The translations under genes were made by a program, and so were the position numbers. From positions 1 through 6,697 of the forward strand of contig JBJENW010000343.1 in NCBI GenBank assembly GCA_051880395.1: a stretch of 6,697 nucleotides of DNA, in the 5' to 3' direction. The notes beneath the pieces were generated by a model. The model was given only the letters and a program-made list of their open reading frames with translations, searched no databases and was not told the origin of the DNA. This document shows, in pieces, positions 1 to 6,491 of this stretch. The stretch is from JBJENW01 sp051880395 (GTDB lineage Bacteria; Bacillota; Clostridia; Lachnospirales; Lachnospiraceae). How positions within the stretch are numbered: the stretch's first letter is position 1; each line of letters opens with the position of its first letter.

Positions 1-6
1 AAGTAC

Positions 7-24
7 GTTCCGTTTGCAACACTT
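7..24 (-). repeat. Edge copy of a short outward-facing inverted repeat
   Basis: Read on the minus strand, this 18-nt stretch is AAGTGTTGC, two variable bases, then ACGGAAC. It recurs on the plus strand at 6597-6614 with 16 of 18 bases identical, so the two copies face outward from the window. By a rough calculation, one such match is not far from chance expectation in a window this size. The notable part is that both lie in gene-free edge sequence next to hairpins. It may be part of a dispersed intergenic repeat, but that is inference. Confidence 0.3.
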
Positions 25-68
25 TTTCACCCAAGAAACAGATCTCAGCCTACCGCATCCAATACACA

Positions 69-391
69 GTTTCCGGGATTCGGGCAGGCGCAGAACACGG
101 GGCGGCATCTGACAGAGTGGCTTTGACAGAAATGATAGGAAGTTTTGACGGGCAGTTCTGCGATGCCTTTGCTGTTTTTTGATCGTTGGACAACCGGTGC
201 ATCCTGTCCGCCCGGAAAAGAATCCGGTTTTGATTCTTAGCCGGGCGAACAGGATGTGCCGGTTGTCCAACCTCCAAAAAACAGCAAAAATAAAGCATCG
301 CAGGACTGCCCGTCGCGAACTTACTTCATTTCTGTCTAGCCACTCTGTAAGATACCGCCCCGTGTTCTGCGCCTGCCCGAATCCCGGAAAC
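69..391. repeat. Giant imperfect inverted repeat forming one ~320-nt hairpin (MITE-like or structured RNA)
   Basis: Bases 70-105 are the exact reverse complement of 355-390, a perfect 36-bp stem with about 69% G+C, extended one pair by 69/391. The pairing continues inward: 106-215 aligns with the reverse complement of 241-354 with about 14 mismatches and 8 gapped positions by hand alignment. It closes with a 7-bp apical stem (218-224 with 232-238) around a 7-nt loop. Several differences between the arms are G-U wobbles when read as plus-strand RNA (for example in the TTC/TCC and GTG/CAC differences near 156 and 198), and fewer are wobbles in minus-strand RNA. The GC-rich base contrasts with the AT-rich flanks. 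It lies just downstream of the secDF terminator, in intergenic DNA. I see no transposase, tRNA or known riboswitch. Short frames on both strands give similar Arg/Cys-rich peptides, which the palindrome alone would produce. A non-autonomous palindromic transposable element is the likeliest reading; a long structured RNA is the alternative. Confidence 0.8.
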
Positions 392-420
392 GTCCGGATA
401 TAACCCAGTAGAAATATTTT

Positions 421-451
421 TATCAAAAAAGCACCCCAAAAATTGGGGTGC
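421..451 (-). terminator. Intrinsic terminator after secDF
   Basis: On the minus strand a perfect 9-bp stem (GCACCCCAA paired with TTGGGGTGC, positions 451-443 and 439-431) with a 3-nt loop is followed at once by six T residues at 430-425 and then GATA. The stem starts 6 nt after the secDF stop codon. This is a textbook rho-independent terminator and marks the end of the SCIFF-maturase-SecDF unit. In the other direction the T run after the stem is interrupted (CCATTTTTA), so any bidirectional use would be weak. Confidence 0.93.
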
Positions 452-457
452 CCATTT

Positions 458-2638
458 TTATGCTTTTTTCTTTTCAATTTGTTTGGTATTTGCTTTCATG
501 TCTTTTCCGTGTACTTTAAATTCATACCAGAGCTGTACAGCGATACAGATAGAAGAATAAGCACCGCTGACAAGACCTACCATCAGAGGAAGTGCAAATT
601 CACGAATGGATACTCCGCCAAATAAGAACAAGCAGAATACCATGATAAAGGTCGTAATGGAAGTATTGACACTTCGTGAGAATGTTTGAGACAAACTGCG
701 GTTTGCCACTTCTTTGAGTTCTTCCGGTGTCTTTGCTTTCTTATTTTTGATATTTTCACGGATACGGTCAAAGATAACGATCGTATCGTTGATCGAGTAA
801 CCGATGATCGTCAGCATACATGCGATAAACGTATTACCAACGGAAATACGAAGTAATGCATAGCAGGTCAATACCACCAACACATCATGTGCCAGTGCAA
901 GTACGGCACCTGTTGCAAATCGCAGATCCTTGAAACGAATCCGAATGTAGATCAACATCAGGACAATTGCGATCACTACGGCTACCAATGCATCGCGGCG
1001 CATCTCGGAACTGATCGTAGAACTGATACTCTCAGACTCAATATCTTTTTCCTTCACACCGTATGCTTTTTCCAGCGCTTTGTTGATCGCTGTACGCTGT
1101 TTCAATGTCAACGTCGTTGTCTTAAAGTTTACCTGTTTGCTACCCTGTACTTTTGTCGGCTGTACTTCATCAATCTTCGCTGCATCTCTTACAAGCGGAA
1201 CCATGTCTTTATTGACAGTTTCCATATCGTAATCTTTATCAAAGTTTACCGTTGTGGATGTACCTCCCACGAAATCAAGGCTGTAGTTTAAAGCACGGTT
1301 TCCGTTTCCAGCATTGACACCCATTCCGACGAATCCTGCTAAAATTGCAATTGCAGAAATAATAAAGAATACTTTTCGTTTTGATACGAAATCAATGATT
1401 TTTGTATTCTTTGTTTTACCATATAATTTCTCACTCTTTACGCCCATCGCATATAACGAACGCAACAAGAATTTTGTGATCACAAGTGCTGTAAACATGG
1501 ACAATAATGTACCGATTGCCAATGTATACGCGAATCCTTTTACGGTTCCGGATCCCAGCACACCTAAGACAGCTGCTGCGATCAAGGTTGTCACATTACC
1601 ATCCAGGATAGCGGATAACGCCTTTGAGAAACCGGCGTCGATCGCTGCGCCGACATTTCTTCCTGCTGCAATTTCTTCCCGAATTCTGGCGAAAATAATA
1701 ACATTGGCATCCACCGCCATACCAATGGAAAGAATGATACCTGCAATACCAGGAAGTGTCAGTGTGATCTCAAACAGATAAATCGTAGCTACAACCAGTC
1801 CAACATAGATGGTTAATGCTAAAGATGCGGCAACACCCGGTACTGCATACATGATCATCATGAAGATCATAACCAGGATCAATCCGACTGCAGCTGCCTT
1901 CAAGCTGTATGTAATCGCCTCAGAACCAAGCTGTGCACTTACAACTTCGGAACGCAGCTCTTTCAATTCTACCGAAAGAGATCCGACACGGATCTGCGTA
2001 GCCAGGCGCTCTGCTTCCTCATTTGATTCCATTCCGGAAATCTGAGCACTTCCGCCTGTAATGGCCTCATTTACATTTGGATTGCTGATGATTTCTCCAT
2101 CAAAAACGATCGGCAACTGTTTTCCTATATTCTCTGCTGTTACTTCGCCAAACGTTTTCGCACCTTCATCTGTCAATTTCAACTCTACAACATTTTCTTT
2201 TGCACCACTTTCATTTGTTATCACAGCTGCCTGTGCATCTGCAACCTGATCACCCGTCATAAATGTGGTTCCGTCAGATGTCTGGAACTCCAGGGTACCC
2301 GGATTTCCTAATTCTTTTAAAATCTGGTTTGCATCTGTAACGCCTGGGATTTCTACGGTAATACGTTTATCTCCCTCACGGTATACAGTTGCCTCTGTAC
2401 TATAACTTTCTACACGCTGCTGCAGCTTAAATACGGTATCTGCCATATCGCTGTCGCTTGGTGTATCCCCCACGGCCTCATATGTGATGCTGACACCACC
2501 TGCCAGATCCAGACCGAGCTTGATGTTTTGATCCTTTCCAAGTCCTGAAGGGGAAAGGATCACATAGGCGTAAAATACAAGTGCTGCTAAAACGCCTATG
2601 CATGCAATAAAGATTGCGATTCCTTTGCTCTTTTTCAT
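458..2638 (-). CDS. secDF: Fused SecDF protein-export membrane protein
   Basis: This 726-residue protein fuses SecD and SecF, membrane subunits that use the proton motive force to help the Sec translocon pull exported proteins across the membrane. The SecD half has a first helix at about 7-27, the LGLDLAGG motif at 41-48, a large extracytoplasmic domain to about 240, then five helices carrying GMAVDAN (306-312, key Asp310) and DGNVTT (346-351). A cytoplasmic linker at about 392-422 leads into the SecF half, with a helix near 423-443, LDFVGGT (454-460), an external domain, and a second helix bundle with GYSINDT (613-619, Asp618) and RSVNTS (655-660). That makes twelve helices and a Lys-rich tail, as in other Firmicute SecDF fusions. 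The ATG has GAGGA about 8 nt upstream. It starts 42 nt after the SCIFF maturase gene with no terminator between, so co-transcription is likely. Length and motifs look complete, with no frameshift. Confidence 0.97.
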   Translation of the reverse strand: MKKSKGIAIFIACIGVLAALVFYAYVILSPSGLGKDQNIKLGLDLAGGVSITYEAVGDTPSDSDMADTVFKLQQRVESYSTEATVYREGDKRITVEIPGVTDANQILKELGNPGTLEFQTSDGTTFMTGDQVADAQAAVITNESGAKENVVELKLTDEGAKTFGEVTAENIGKQLPIVFDGEIISNPNVNEAITGGSAQISGMESNEEAERLATQIRVGSLSVELKELRSEVVSAQLGSEAITYSLKAAAVGLILVMIFMMIMYAVPGVAASLALTIYVGLVVATIYLFEITLTLPGIAGIILSIGMAVDANVIIFARIREEIAAGRNVGAAIDAGFSKALSAILDGNVTTLIAAAVLGVLGSGTVKGFAYTLAIGTLLSMFTALVITKFLLRSLYAMGVKSEKLYGKTKNTKIIDFVSKRKVFFIISAIAILAGFVGMGVNAGNGNRALNYSLDFVGGTSTTVNFDKDYDMETVNKDMVPLVRDAAKIDEVQPTKVQGSKQVNFKTTTLTLKQRTAINKALEKAYGVKEKDIESESISSTISSEMRRDALVAVVIAIVLMLIYIRIRFKDLRFATGAVLALAHDVLVVLTCYALLRISVGNTFIACMLTIIGYSINDTIVIFDRIRENIKNKKAKTPEELKEVANRSLSQTFSRSVNTSITTFIMVFCLFLFGGVSIREFALPLMVGLVSGAYSSICIAVQLWYEFKVHGKDMKANTKQIEKKKA

Positions 2639-2680
2639 TGTACTTTCCTCACTTGTCTTTTTTTGTCCGACTCAGGCTGC

Positions 2681-4036
2681 CTAGTCTTCTGCTAAAGCTG
2701 CCTTTATCATTATCGCACATTCAATCCGCTTTTTCTGTAATTCACAGCCGACATCATATGCGTCATGGATCGTTCCATGAAAGTTGTAAGAATTGGCCGC
2801 GCAGCCGCCGCTGCAATAAAACCGTGCAAAACAGTTTCTACACTTCTCCTTTGCGTATACGTTACAGCTCTTAAATTCATCACGGATGTCTGTATTGGTG
2901 ATGCCATCCTTTACATTTCCCATGAGGAATTTCTCATTTCCGACAAACTGGTGACACGGATACAAATCTCCCCAAGGTGTAACGGCGAGATATTCCGTAC
3001 CTGATCCACAGCCGGATAAACGCTTATAAACGCATGGGCCACCTTCTAGATCTATCATAAAATGGAAGAAGTTAAACCCTTTTCCTTCTTTCTCCCGTTT
3101 GACCATCTCTGCCGCGAGTTTATCATATTCGTCAAACAACTGCGGAAGGTCTTCTTCCCTGATAGCATAATCATCGCTCTCCTGCGCCACAACCGGCTCC
3201 ACGGAGATCTGTTTAAAGCCAAGGTCTGCCAGATGCAGGACATCTTCGGAAAAATCCAGATTATTATGCGTAAACGTTCCTCGCACATAATATTTGTCTT
3301 GATTTCTGCTCTCGGCAAATTTCTGGAATTTCGGAACGATCAGATCATAACTTCCTGTTCCATTTCGGAATGGACGCATACGATCATTGACTTCCTTTCG
3401 ACCGTCAATACTTAGTACAACATTGTCCATTTCTTTATTGGCAAATTCCATGATATCATCATTTAACAAGACACCATTTGTCGTCAGAGTAAAGCGGAAA
3501 TGCTTATCATGCAGCTTTTCCTGCTCTCTTCCGTATGCAACAAGCTGCTTTACCACATCAAAATTCAATGTCGGCTCTCCACCAAAGAAATCCACTTCCA
3601 AATTTCGTCTGGTTCCGGAATTTGCGATCAAAAAATCAAGTGCCTGTTTTCCTACTTCAAAAGACATCAAAGCACGTCTTCCGTGATATTCTCCCTCCTC
3701 GGCAAAACAGTAACGACACGCCAGATTACAATCATGTGCGATGTGCAGGCAAAGTGCTTTTACAACAGTCGGCCGTTTTTTAAAATCCATCATTGGTTCT
3801 TTGTATTGGTCTTCCGTAAATAATTCTTCCTGATCTTTTAATGCCTGCACTTCGTCAATCGCTTCCTGCACTTCCTGTTTTCCGTAGTTGGGTGCCAATG
3901 CTGCTACGATCTCTTCTTTTGAATGATCCTCAAACATGCCGATGACATCATATGTCACATCATCTGTTACATGAATCGCTCCGCTATTTACATCCAGAAC
4001 AATATTATAGCCGTTGTTCTTATATTGATGAACCAC
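2681..4036 (-). CDS. scfB: SCIFF ranthipeptide maturase (SPASM radical SAM thioether synthase)
   Basis: This 451-residue enzyme modifies the six-cysteine SCIFF peptide encoded just upstream, forming Cys-to-Thr thioether crosslinks by SAM-dependent radical chemistry, as shown for the homologue CteB. Residues 1 to about 85 fit the PqqD-like peptide-recognition domain of this family. The radical SAM cluster is CxxxCxxC at Cys103, Cys107 and Cys110, followed by GGEP at 152-155, the SAM-binding strand. The C-terminal SPASM region binds auxiliary clusters: Cys343, Cys361, then CRNCFARFYCSGGC from Cys399 (399, 402, 408, 412) and Cys431. Start choice: the frame opens with GTG at 4036, preceded by GAGAGGG at 4051-4045 with normal spacing, and the N-terminus (YKNNGYNIVLDVNSGAIHV) is typical of the family. 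It lies 138 nt after the precursor gene, separated by a hairpin, and 42 nt before secDF. All expected cysteines are present, so it should be active. It acts in the cytoplasm. Confidence 0.96.
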   Translation of the reverse strand: MVHQYKNNGYNIVLDVNSGAIHVTDDVTYDVIGMFEDHSKEEIVAALAPNYGKQEVQEAIDEVQALKDQEELFTEDQYKEPMMDFKKRPTVVKALCLHIAHDCNLACRYCFAEEGEYHGRRALMSFEVGKQALDFLIANSGTRRNLEVDFFGGEPTLNFDVVKQLVAYGREQEKLHDKHFRFTLTTNGVLLNDDIMEFANKEMDNVVLSIDGRKEVNDRMRPFRNGTGSYDLIVPKFQKFAESRNQDKYYVRGTFTHNNLDFSEDVLHLADLGFKQISVEPVVAQESDDYAIREEDLPQLFDEYDKLAAEMVKREKEGKGFNFFHFMIDLEGGPCVYKRLSGCGSGTEYLAVTPWGDLYPCHQFVGNEKFLMGNVKDGITNTDIRDEFKSCNVYAKEKCRNCFARFYCSGGCAANSYNFHGTIHDAYDVGCELQKKRIECAIMIKAALAED

Positions 4037-4092
4037 TACAATATTCCCTCTCTTTCTATCTTACTTCATTCATTGTTTTTTCACAAAACGTA

Positions 4093-4125
4093 CAAATGAC
4101 CGCACGCATTGCGCGCGGTCGTTTG
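4093..4125 (-). terminator. Hairpin between SCIFF precursor and maturase, probable partial terminator
   Basis: On the minus strand a stem of about 15 bp (4125-4111 with 4107-4093) closes a 3-nt loop. Its core is GACCGCGCGC against GCGTGCGGTC, with two G-U pairs. The following bases, TACGTTTTGTG, are T-rich but interrupted, so termination should be incomplete. A hairpin here fits the usual need for much more precursor than maturase, either by attenuating transcription or by protecting the 3' end of the precursor mRNA. Just downstream, a weak promoter-like pair (TTGTGA, 17 nt, TAAGAT, about 4086-4058) could give some independent maturase transcription, but it matches consensus poorly. Confidence 0.65.
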
Positions 4126-4174
4126 CAGCTGATTTTGAACTCTCATCTGATTCTCGGATTTATCAGACAAATTC

Positions 4175-4318
4175 TTATTTTGCGTGTTCGCAGGTCTGAT
4201 TACCAACAGTGCAAGATGTCTTACATGCAGACTGACAAGAAGTCTGGCATTCTCCGCATCCACCTTTTTTGATCGTGTTCTGTAATCTTTTTGTATTTAA
4301 CGTCTTTACGTGTTTCAT
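4175..4318 (-). CDS. scfA: Six-cysteine ranthipeptide precursor SCIFF
   Basis: This 47-residue peptide is the substrate of the adjacent maturase. The N-terminal leader-like part (MKHVKTLNTKRLQNTIKKGG) leads into a Cys-rich core with Cys21, 24, 28, 32, 36 and 43. That is six cysteines within 45 residues, the family's defining feature. The crosslink characterised in CteA joins Cys32 to Thr37, and both residues occupy exactly those positions here. Start: the ATG at 4318 has AAAGGAG about 8 nt upstream. An in-frame upstream ATG would add 14 residues, but it lies upstream of that ribosome site and close to the inferred transcription start, so it is rejected. A promoter sits about 30 nt upstream, giving a short leader. 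The first gene of the unit scfA-scfB-secDF, it is followed by a hairpin. SCIFF is nearly universal in Clostridia. Its biological role is not settled, though ranthipeptides in some Clostridium species have been linked to population-level regulation. Confidence 0.97.
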   Translation of the reverse strand: MKHVKTLNTKRLQNTIKKGGCGECQTSCQSACKTSCTVGNQTCEHAK

Positions 4319-4348
4319 AATAGTTCTCCTTTCCATATAGCTTTTTTC

Positions 4349-4377
4349 AGTATAGCACATTTTTTTTTGTTTTTAAA
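4349..4377 (-). promoter_or_regulatory. Extended -10 promoter for the SCIFF unit
   Basis: On the minus strand, TATACT (4354-4349) is preceded by TGC, giving an extended -10 (TGCTATACT). A weak -35 TTTAAA (4377-4372) lies 17 nt upstream across an A-rich spacer. Transcription would start near 4342 and give a leader of about 24 nt before the scfA ATG at 4318. No clear terminator separates this from the membrane-protein gene just upstream, so some readthrough is also possible. The 20-nt block around the -10 matches the kinase-gene promoter at 6492-6520 in 19 positions, suggesting the same housekeeping sigma factor. Confidence 0.75.
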
Positions 4378-4400
4378 GTGCTTTTTTGACTCTTTTGACA

Positions 4401-4775
4401 CTACTTTCCCATGGAGCTTGTCATTCCTCCCGTCATTCCTGCTAAAATGCACAAAACGGCTGTCAAAATTGTAGAACGCAGGTTTTGTGGAAATCCGTGC
4501 TGCAACGCTGCTGACATCAAAAAAATGCCTGCAAAATAAAGAATTCCAGCCAGAAGCCCCCACAAAAACCGCCGTGACTGTGCATTTTTTCCAAGCAAAA
4601 AACCTCCTGCAAATCCAGACAACAAATATGTCATTGTCATTCCACCCGACAAAATACTGGTACTGATTTCATATCGATATAACAAAAATGTCAGCAAAAT
4701 CAGGCAGATTCCTGTCAATGCATACATGAGAAATAAATCTTTTACCAAAAGAGCCACCATTTTTTTTTGTTTCAT
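4401..4775 (-). CDS. Small four-helix membrane protein, TIGR04086 (YrzE)-like
   Basis: This is a 124-residue very hydrophobic protein with four predicted helices at about 13-33, 40-62, 69-91 and 100-118. Its Gly-rich second and fourth helices (SGFAGGFLLG at 53-62, AGMTGGMTSSMG at 112-123) and its length fit the TIGR04086 family, which includes B. subtilis YrzE and whose function is unknown. I assign the family from topology, motif style and position beside a SCIFF/SecDF locus, not from a search. The frame could open 12 residues earlier at 4811, but that ATG has no ribosome site. The ATG at 4775 has GGGAGGA 6 nt upstream and is preferred. It lies 64 nt after the epimerase gene, in the same direction, and 82 nt before scfA. 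The stop is TAG. No clear terminator follows, so it may feed into the SCIFF unit. Confidence 0.83.
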   Translation of the reverse strand: MKQKKMVALLVKDLFLMYALTGICLILLTFLLYRYEISTSILSGGMTMTYLLSGFAGGFLLGKNAQSRRFLWGLLAGILYFAGIFLMSAALQHGFPQNLRSTILTAVLCILAGMTGGMTSSMGK

Positions 4776-4781
4776 CTGCAT

Positions 4782-4825
4782 TCCTCCCACCGGATATTTA
4801 CCCAACATCATTTTATGCGGCGGGA
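4782..4825 (-). promoter_or_regulatory. Hairpin overlapping the ribosome site of the membrane-protein gene
   Basis: The minus strand carries GGGAGGA at 4788-4782, which fixes the start at 4775. The bases TCCCGCCG (4825-4818) can pair with CGGTGGGA (4792-4785) over 8 bp with one G-U and a 26-nt loop, covering part of the ribosome site. This could reduce translation unless a ribosome or another factor opens it. The stem is short for its loop and may be fortuitous. Confidence 0.35.
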
Positions 4826-4839
4826 TATATTTTTATGTT

Positions 4840-5718
4840 TTACGCCTGATCGGCTGTGATCGTATAGGATACAGAAAACGTTTTCTGACTCTCTAACACA
4901 TTTCCGTATTCTCTTTCTTCTAACGTGCCTAAAAAGTCCTCTTTGTCGCATCTGCCATACCAAGGCTCAATGCAGACAAATGGTGCATTTTTCTTTTCCG
5001 GAGACCATGTTCCATATAACGGCGCATCAAATGCAACTGTAATATATGGATTTTTCTGTGGATCTAATAAAGAAACTTTTTTTACATTCTGCCCCTCTAC
5101 AATATAAACACCATCATCATAGAAATCTTCGGTAAATATTACGGTTCCATCCGGTGTAGCCAATGTCTCCGTTTCATTTAATGCAAGACCATCACTATTG
5201 ATTCTGCGGTAAACAACTTCTTTTCCGGTTCCAAAATCCAGACCATATCCGGCTTTACTCTCTTCGCCGTGTAACGGACACATAAATGCCGGGTGTGCGC
5301 CGATGGAAAAATACATTGTCTCATCGCCGGTATTTTTTACATCCCATGCCACTTTCACGGTATTTTCAGTCAATGTGTAAGAAATTCGCAGTTCAAAAGA
5401 AAACGGATATTTTTTTAATGTTTCCTCATTTGATCTCATAACAAATGTCAGACTGTTTTCGCTCTGGCTCTCTAATTCGAAATCCGTATCACGTGCAAAT
5501 CCATGCTGTCCCATTGGATATTCTGTTCCCTGATGGGTAAATTTCTTATCTTTTAAGCTTCCAACAATCGGGAAAAGAACTGGTGCTGTACGTCCCCAGA
5601 ACTCAGGGTCTGCACACCAGAGATATTCTGTTCCTTTTGCATCCTTCAAAGATTTCAATTCTGCACCATGCAGACTCACTGCAAGGCTTAATTTTTCATT
5701 TTTCAATTCGTAATTCAT
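4840..5718 (-). CDS. Aldose 1-epimerase family protein (LacX-like)
   Basis: This 292-residue protein of the galactose mutarotase-like fold probably interconverts alpha and beta anomers of a hexose or hexose phosphate in the cytoplasm; the substrate cannot be read from sequence. Landmarks are WGRTAPVLFPIVGSL at 41-55 (Arg43), QHGFAR at 71-76 (His72), GAHPAF at 140-145 (His142, the likely acid), and CIEPWYG at 249-255 (Glu251, the likely base). These match the LacX-type subgroup in order and spacing, and the length is normal. The frame extends 45 residues upstream, but that part overlaps the kinase gene and has no ribosome site. The ATG at 5718 has a near-perfect AAGGAGGAAA, so it is chosen. 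It starts 10 nt after the upstream kinase stop, so the two are one operon. A perfect 16-bp palindrome lies in its 3' end. No carbohydrate operon is visible around it. Confidence 0.92.
   Translation of the reverse strand: MNYELKNEKLSLAVSLHGAELKSLKDAKGTEYLWCADPEFWGRTAPVLFPIVGSLKDKKFTHQGTEYPMGQHGFARDTDFELESQSENSLTFVMRSNEETLKKYPFSFELRISYTLTENTVKVAWDVKNTGDETMYFSIGAHPAFMCPLHGEESKAGYGLDFGTGKEVVYRRINSDGLALNETETLATPDGTVIFTEDFYDDGVYIVEGQNVKKVSLLDPQKNPYITVAFDAPLYGTWSPEKKNAPFVCIEPWYGRCDKEDFLGTLEEREYGNVLESQKTFSVSYTITADQA
4872..4887. promoter_or_regulatory. Perfect 16-bp palindrome resembling a LacI-family/cre operator
   Basis: CAGAAAACGTTTTCTG is an exact palindrome inside the 3' end of the epimerase gene. 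Its inner 14 bases match the CcpA cre consensus TGWAANCGNTNWCA except at the two outermost positions. It lies about 95 nt upstream of the membrane-protein start. It also encodes ordinary residues (Gln278 to Ser282), so coincidence is possible. A catabolite-repression roadblock or operator is only a suggestion. Confidence 0.3.
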
Positions 5719-5731
5719 AGTTTCCTCCTTA
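5719..5731 (-). promoter_or_regulatory. Ribosome site overlapping the kinase stop codon
   Basis: The minus strand reads TAAGGAGGAAACT directly before the epimerase ATG. The TAA stop of the kinase gene (5731-5729) shares bases with a near-perfect AAGGAGGAAA site (5730-5721). A ribosome finishing the kinase sits on the start region of the epimerase, so translation of the two is probably coupled. Confidence 0.85.
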
Positions 5732-6421
5732 TTCATCTGCCGAATTAACAAGTGTTTGAATCTCTTTTCGGCTCCAATACTCATTTTCATAAATTTCTTC
5801 CGACTGCCCATTTTCTTTTTTATAAATACGAAACGGCATTTCCGTATTATCAAAAATATGAATCACATCGCTGAGTGCGATCAACTGCGGAATCTGTTGC
5901 AACGCCCTGTCGTAGCGCTCTTTGATCACTTCGTCGGAAAGGTCATTTCCACCGAGCTGCAATCTGTGGCTGATCCGCTCGGTGTTGATCTTCGGATCTT
6001 TCGTCAACACATAAATACAACAGATATAATATCCATTTTCTTTTGCATCCCTTAAAATGCGCAGATTCCGTTCTGTTGTCATCACCATTTCAAATGTAAA
6101 ATCGGCATGATTATGAATGGCTTTTGTCCGAAGCTCTGTGGATTTTGCCGCCGCTTCAATATCCGTACACAGCGACGCACGCATAATTTCATCTGAGCTG
6201 ATATATTCCCCCCGCACTTCCATGTATTCCTGAAATGTACTTTTTCCAGACCCATTCGGTCCGGCATATACCAGCGCCATAGGTTCTTTTCGACTACGCA
6301 TCACATCCGAATGCACATCACTGTGTGGAACTAATTCGGCTTTTCTTCTTGCTGCATCCACTGCCGCCGTAAACCGCTTGGACATCAGTTCATCTGATAC
6401 ACAAAAATCTTTTCTCTGCAT
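5729..6421 (-). CDS. Zeta-toxin-like P-loop kinase, no antitoxin partner seen
   Basis: This 230-residue protein contains a Walker A motif, GPNGSGKST, at 54-62 (Lys60, Ser61), followed by ISSDEIMR (74-81) where zeta-type kinases have their base-binding Asp. FTFEMVMTT (108-116) resembles the (E)T(V)xS segment, and RLQLGGNDLSDEVIKERYDR (153-172) matches the RxxxGGHxVxxxxIxxRY signature. Zeta toxins phosphorylate UDP-N-acetylglucosamine and block wall synthesis, but many chromosomal relatives have no proven toxicity. There is no epsilon-like antitoxin within the window, although sequence before the right edge is unseen. The ATG at 6421 has TAGGAG 6 nt upstream. A GTG at 6493 would add 24 residues, but it overlaps the -10 box and is rejected. 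It is the first gene of a two-gene operon with the epimerase, so a sugar or nucleotide-sugar kinase role is an alternative to toxin. The kinase fold is secure; toxicity is not. Confidence 0.88.
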   Translation of the reverse strand: MQRKDFCVSDELMSKRFTAAVDAARRKAELVPHSDVHSDVMRSRKEPMALVYAGPNGSGKSTFQEYMEVRGEYISSDEIMRASLCTDIEAAAKSTELRTKAIHNHADFTFEMVMTTERNLRILRDAKENGYYICCIYVLTKDPKINTERISHRLQLGGNDLSDEVIKERYDRALQQIPQLIALSDVIHIFDNTEMPFRIYKKENGQSEEIYENEYWSRKEIQTLVNSADE

Positions 6422-6491
6422 TTTTTCTCCTATTCTACCAGCTGCACTGGGAATTTTGTTCGTCTCTCGTGAATCTAAGCACTTTCCTTTC

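Noticed and set aside
50..403. Short frames of 74-82 residues on both strands within the hairpin
   Set aside because: Their similarity to each other comes from the palindrome; none has a ribosome site or family resemblance, and they overlap on opposite strands.
458..475. Programmed frameshift at the A-rich end of secDF into the long open frame
   Set aside because: The zero-frame end (KKKA, stop) is a natural SecDF terminus, the A run is not in slippery register, and a strong terminator follows.
887..2249. Plus-strand frames of 60-155 residues opposite secDF
   Set aside because: They are antisense shadows of a well-conserved gene, with no ribosome sites or recognisable domains.
5719..5853. 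45-residue N-terminal extension of the epimerase
   Set aside because: It overlaps the kinase gene in another frame, while the ATG at 5718 has a near-perfect ribosome site and gives the normal family length.
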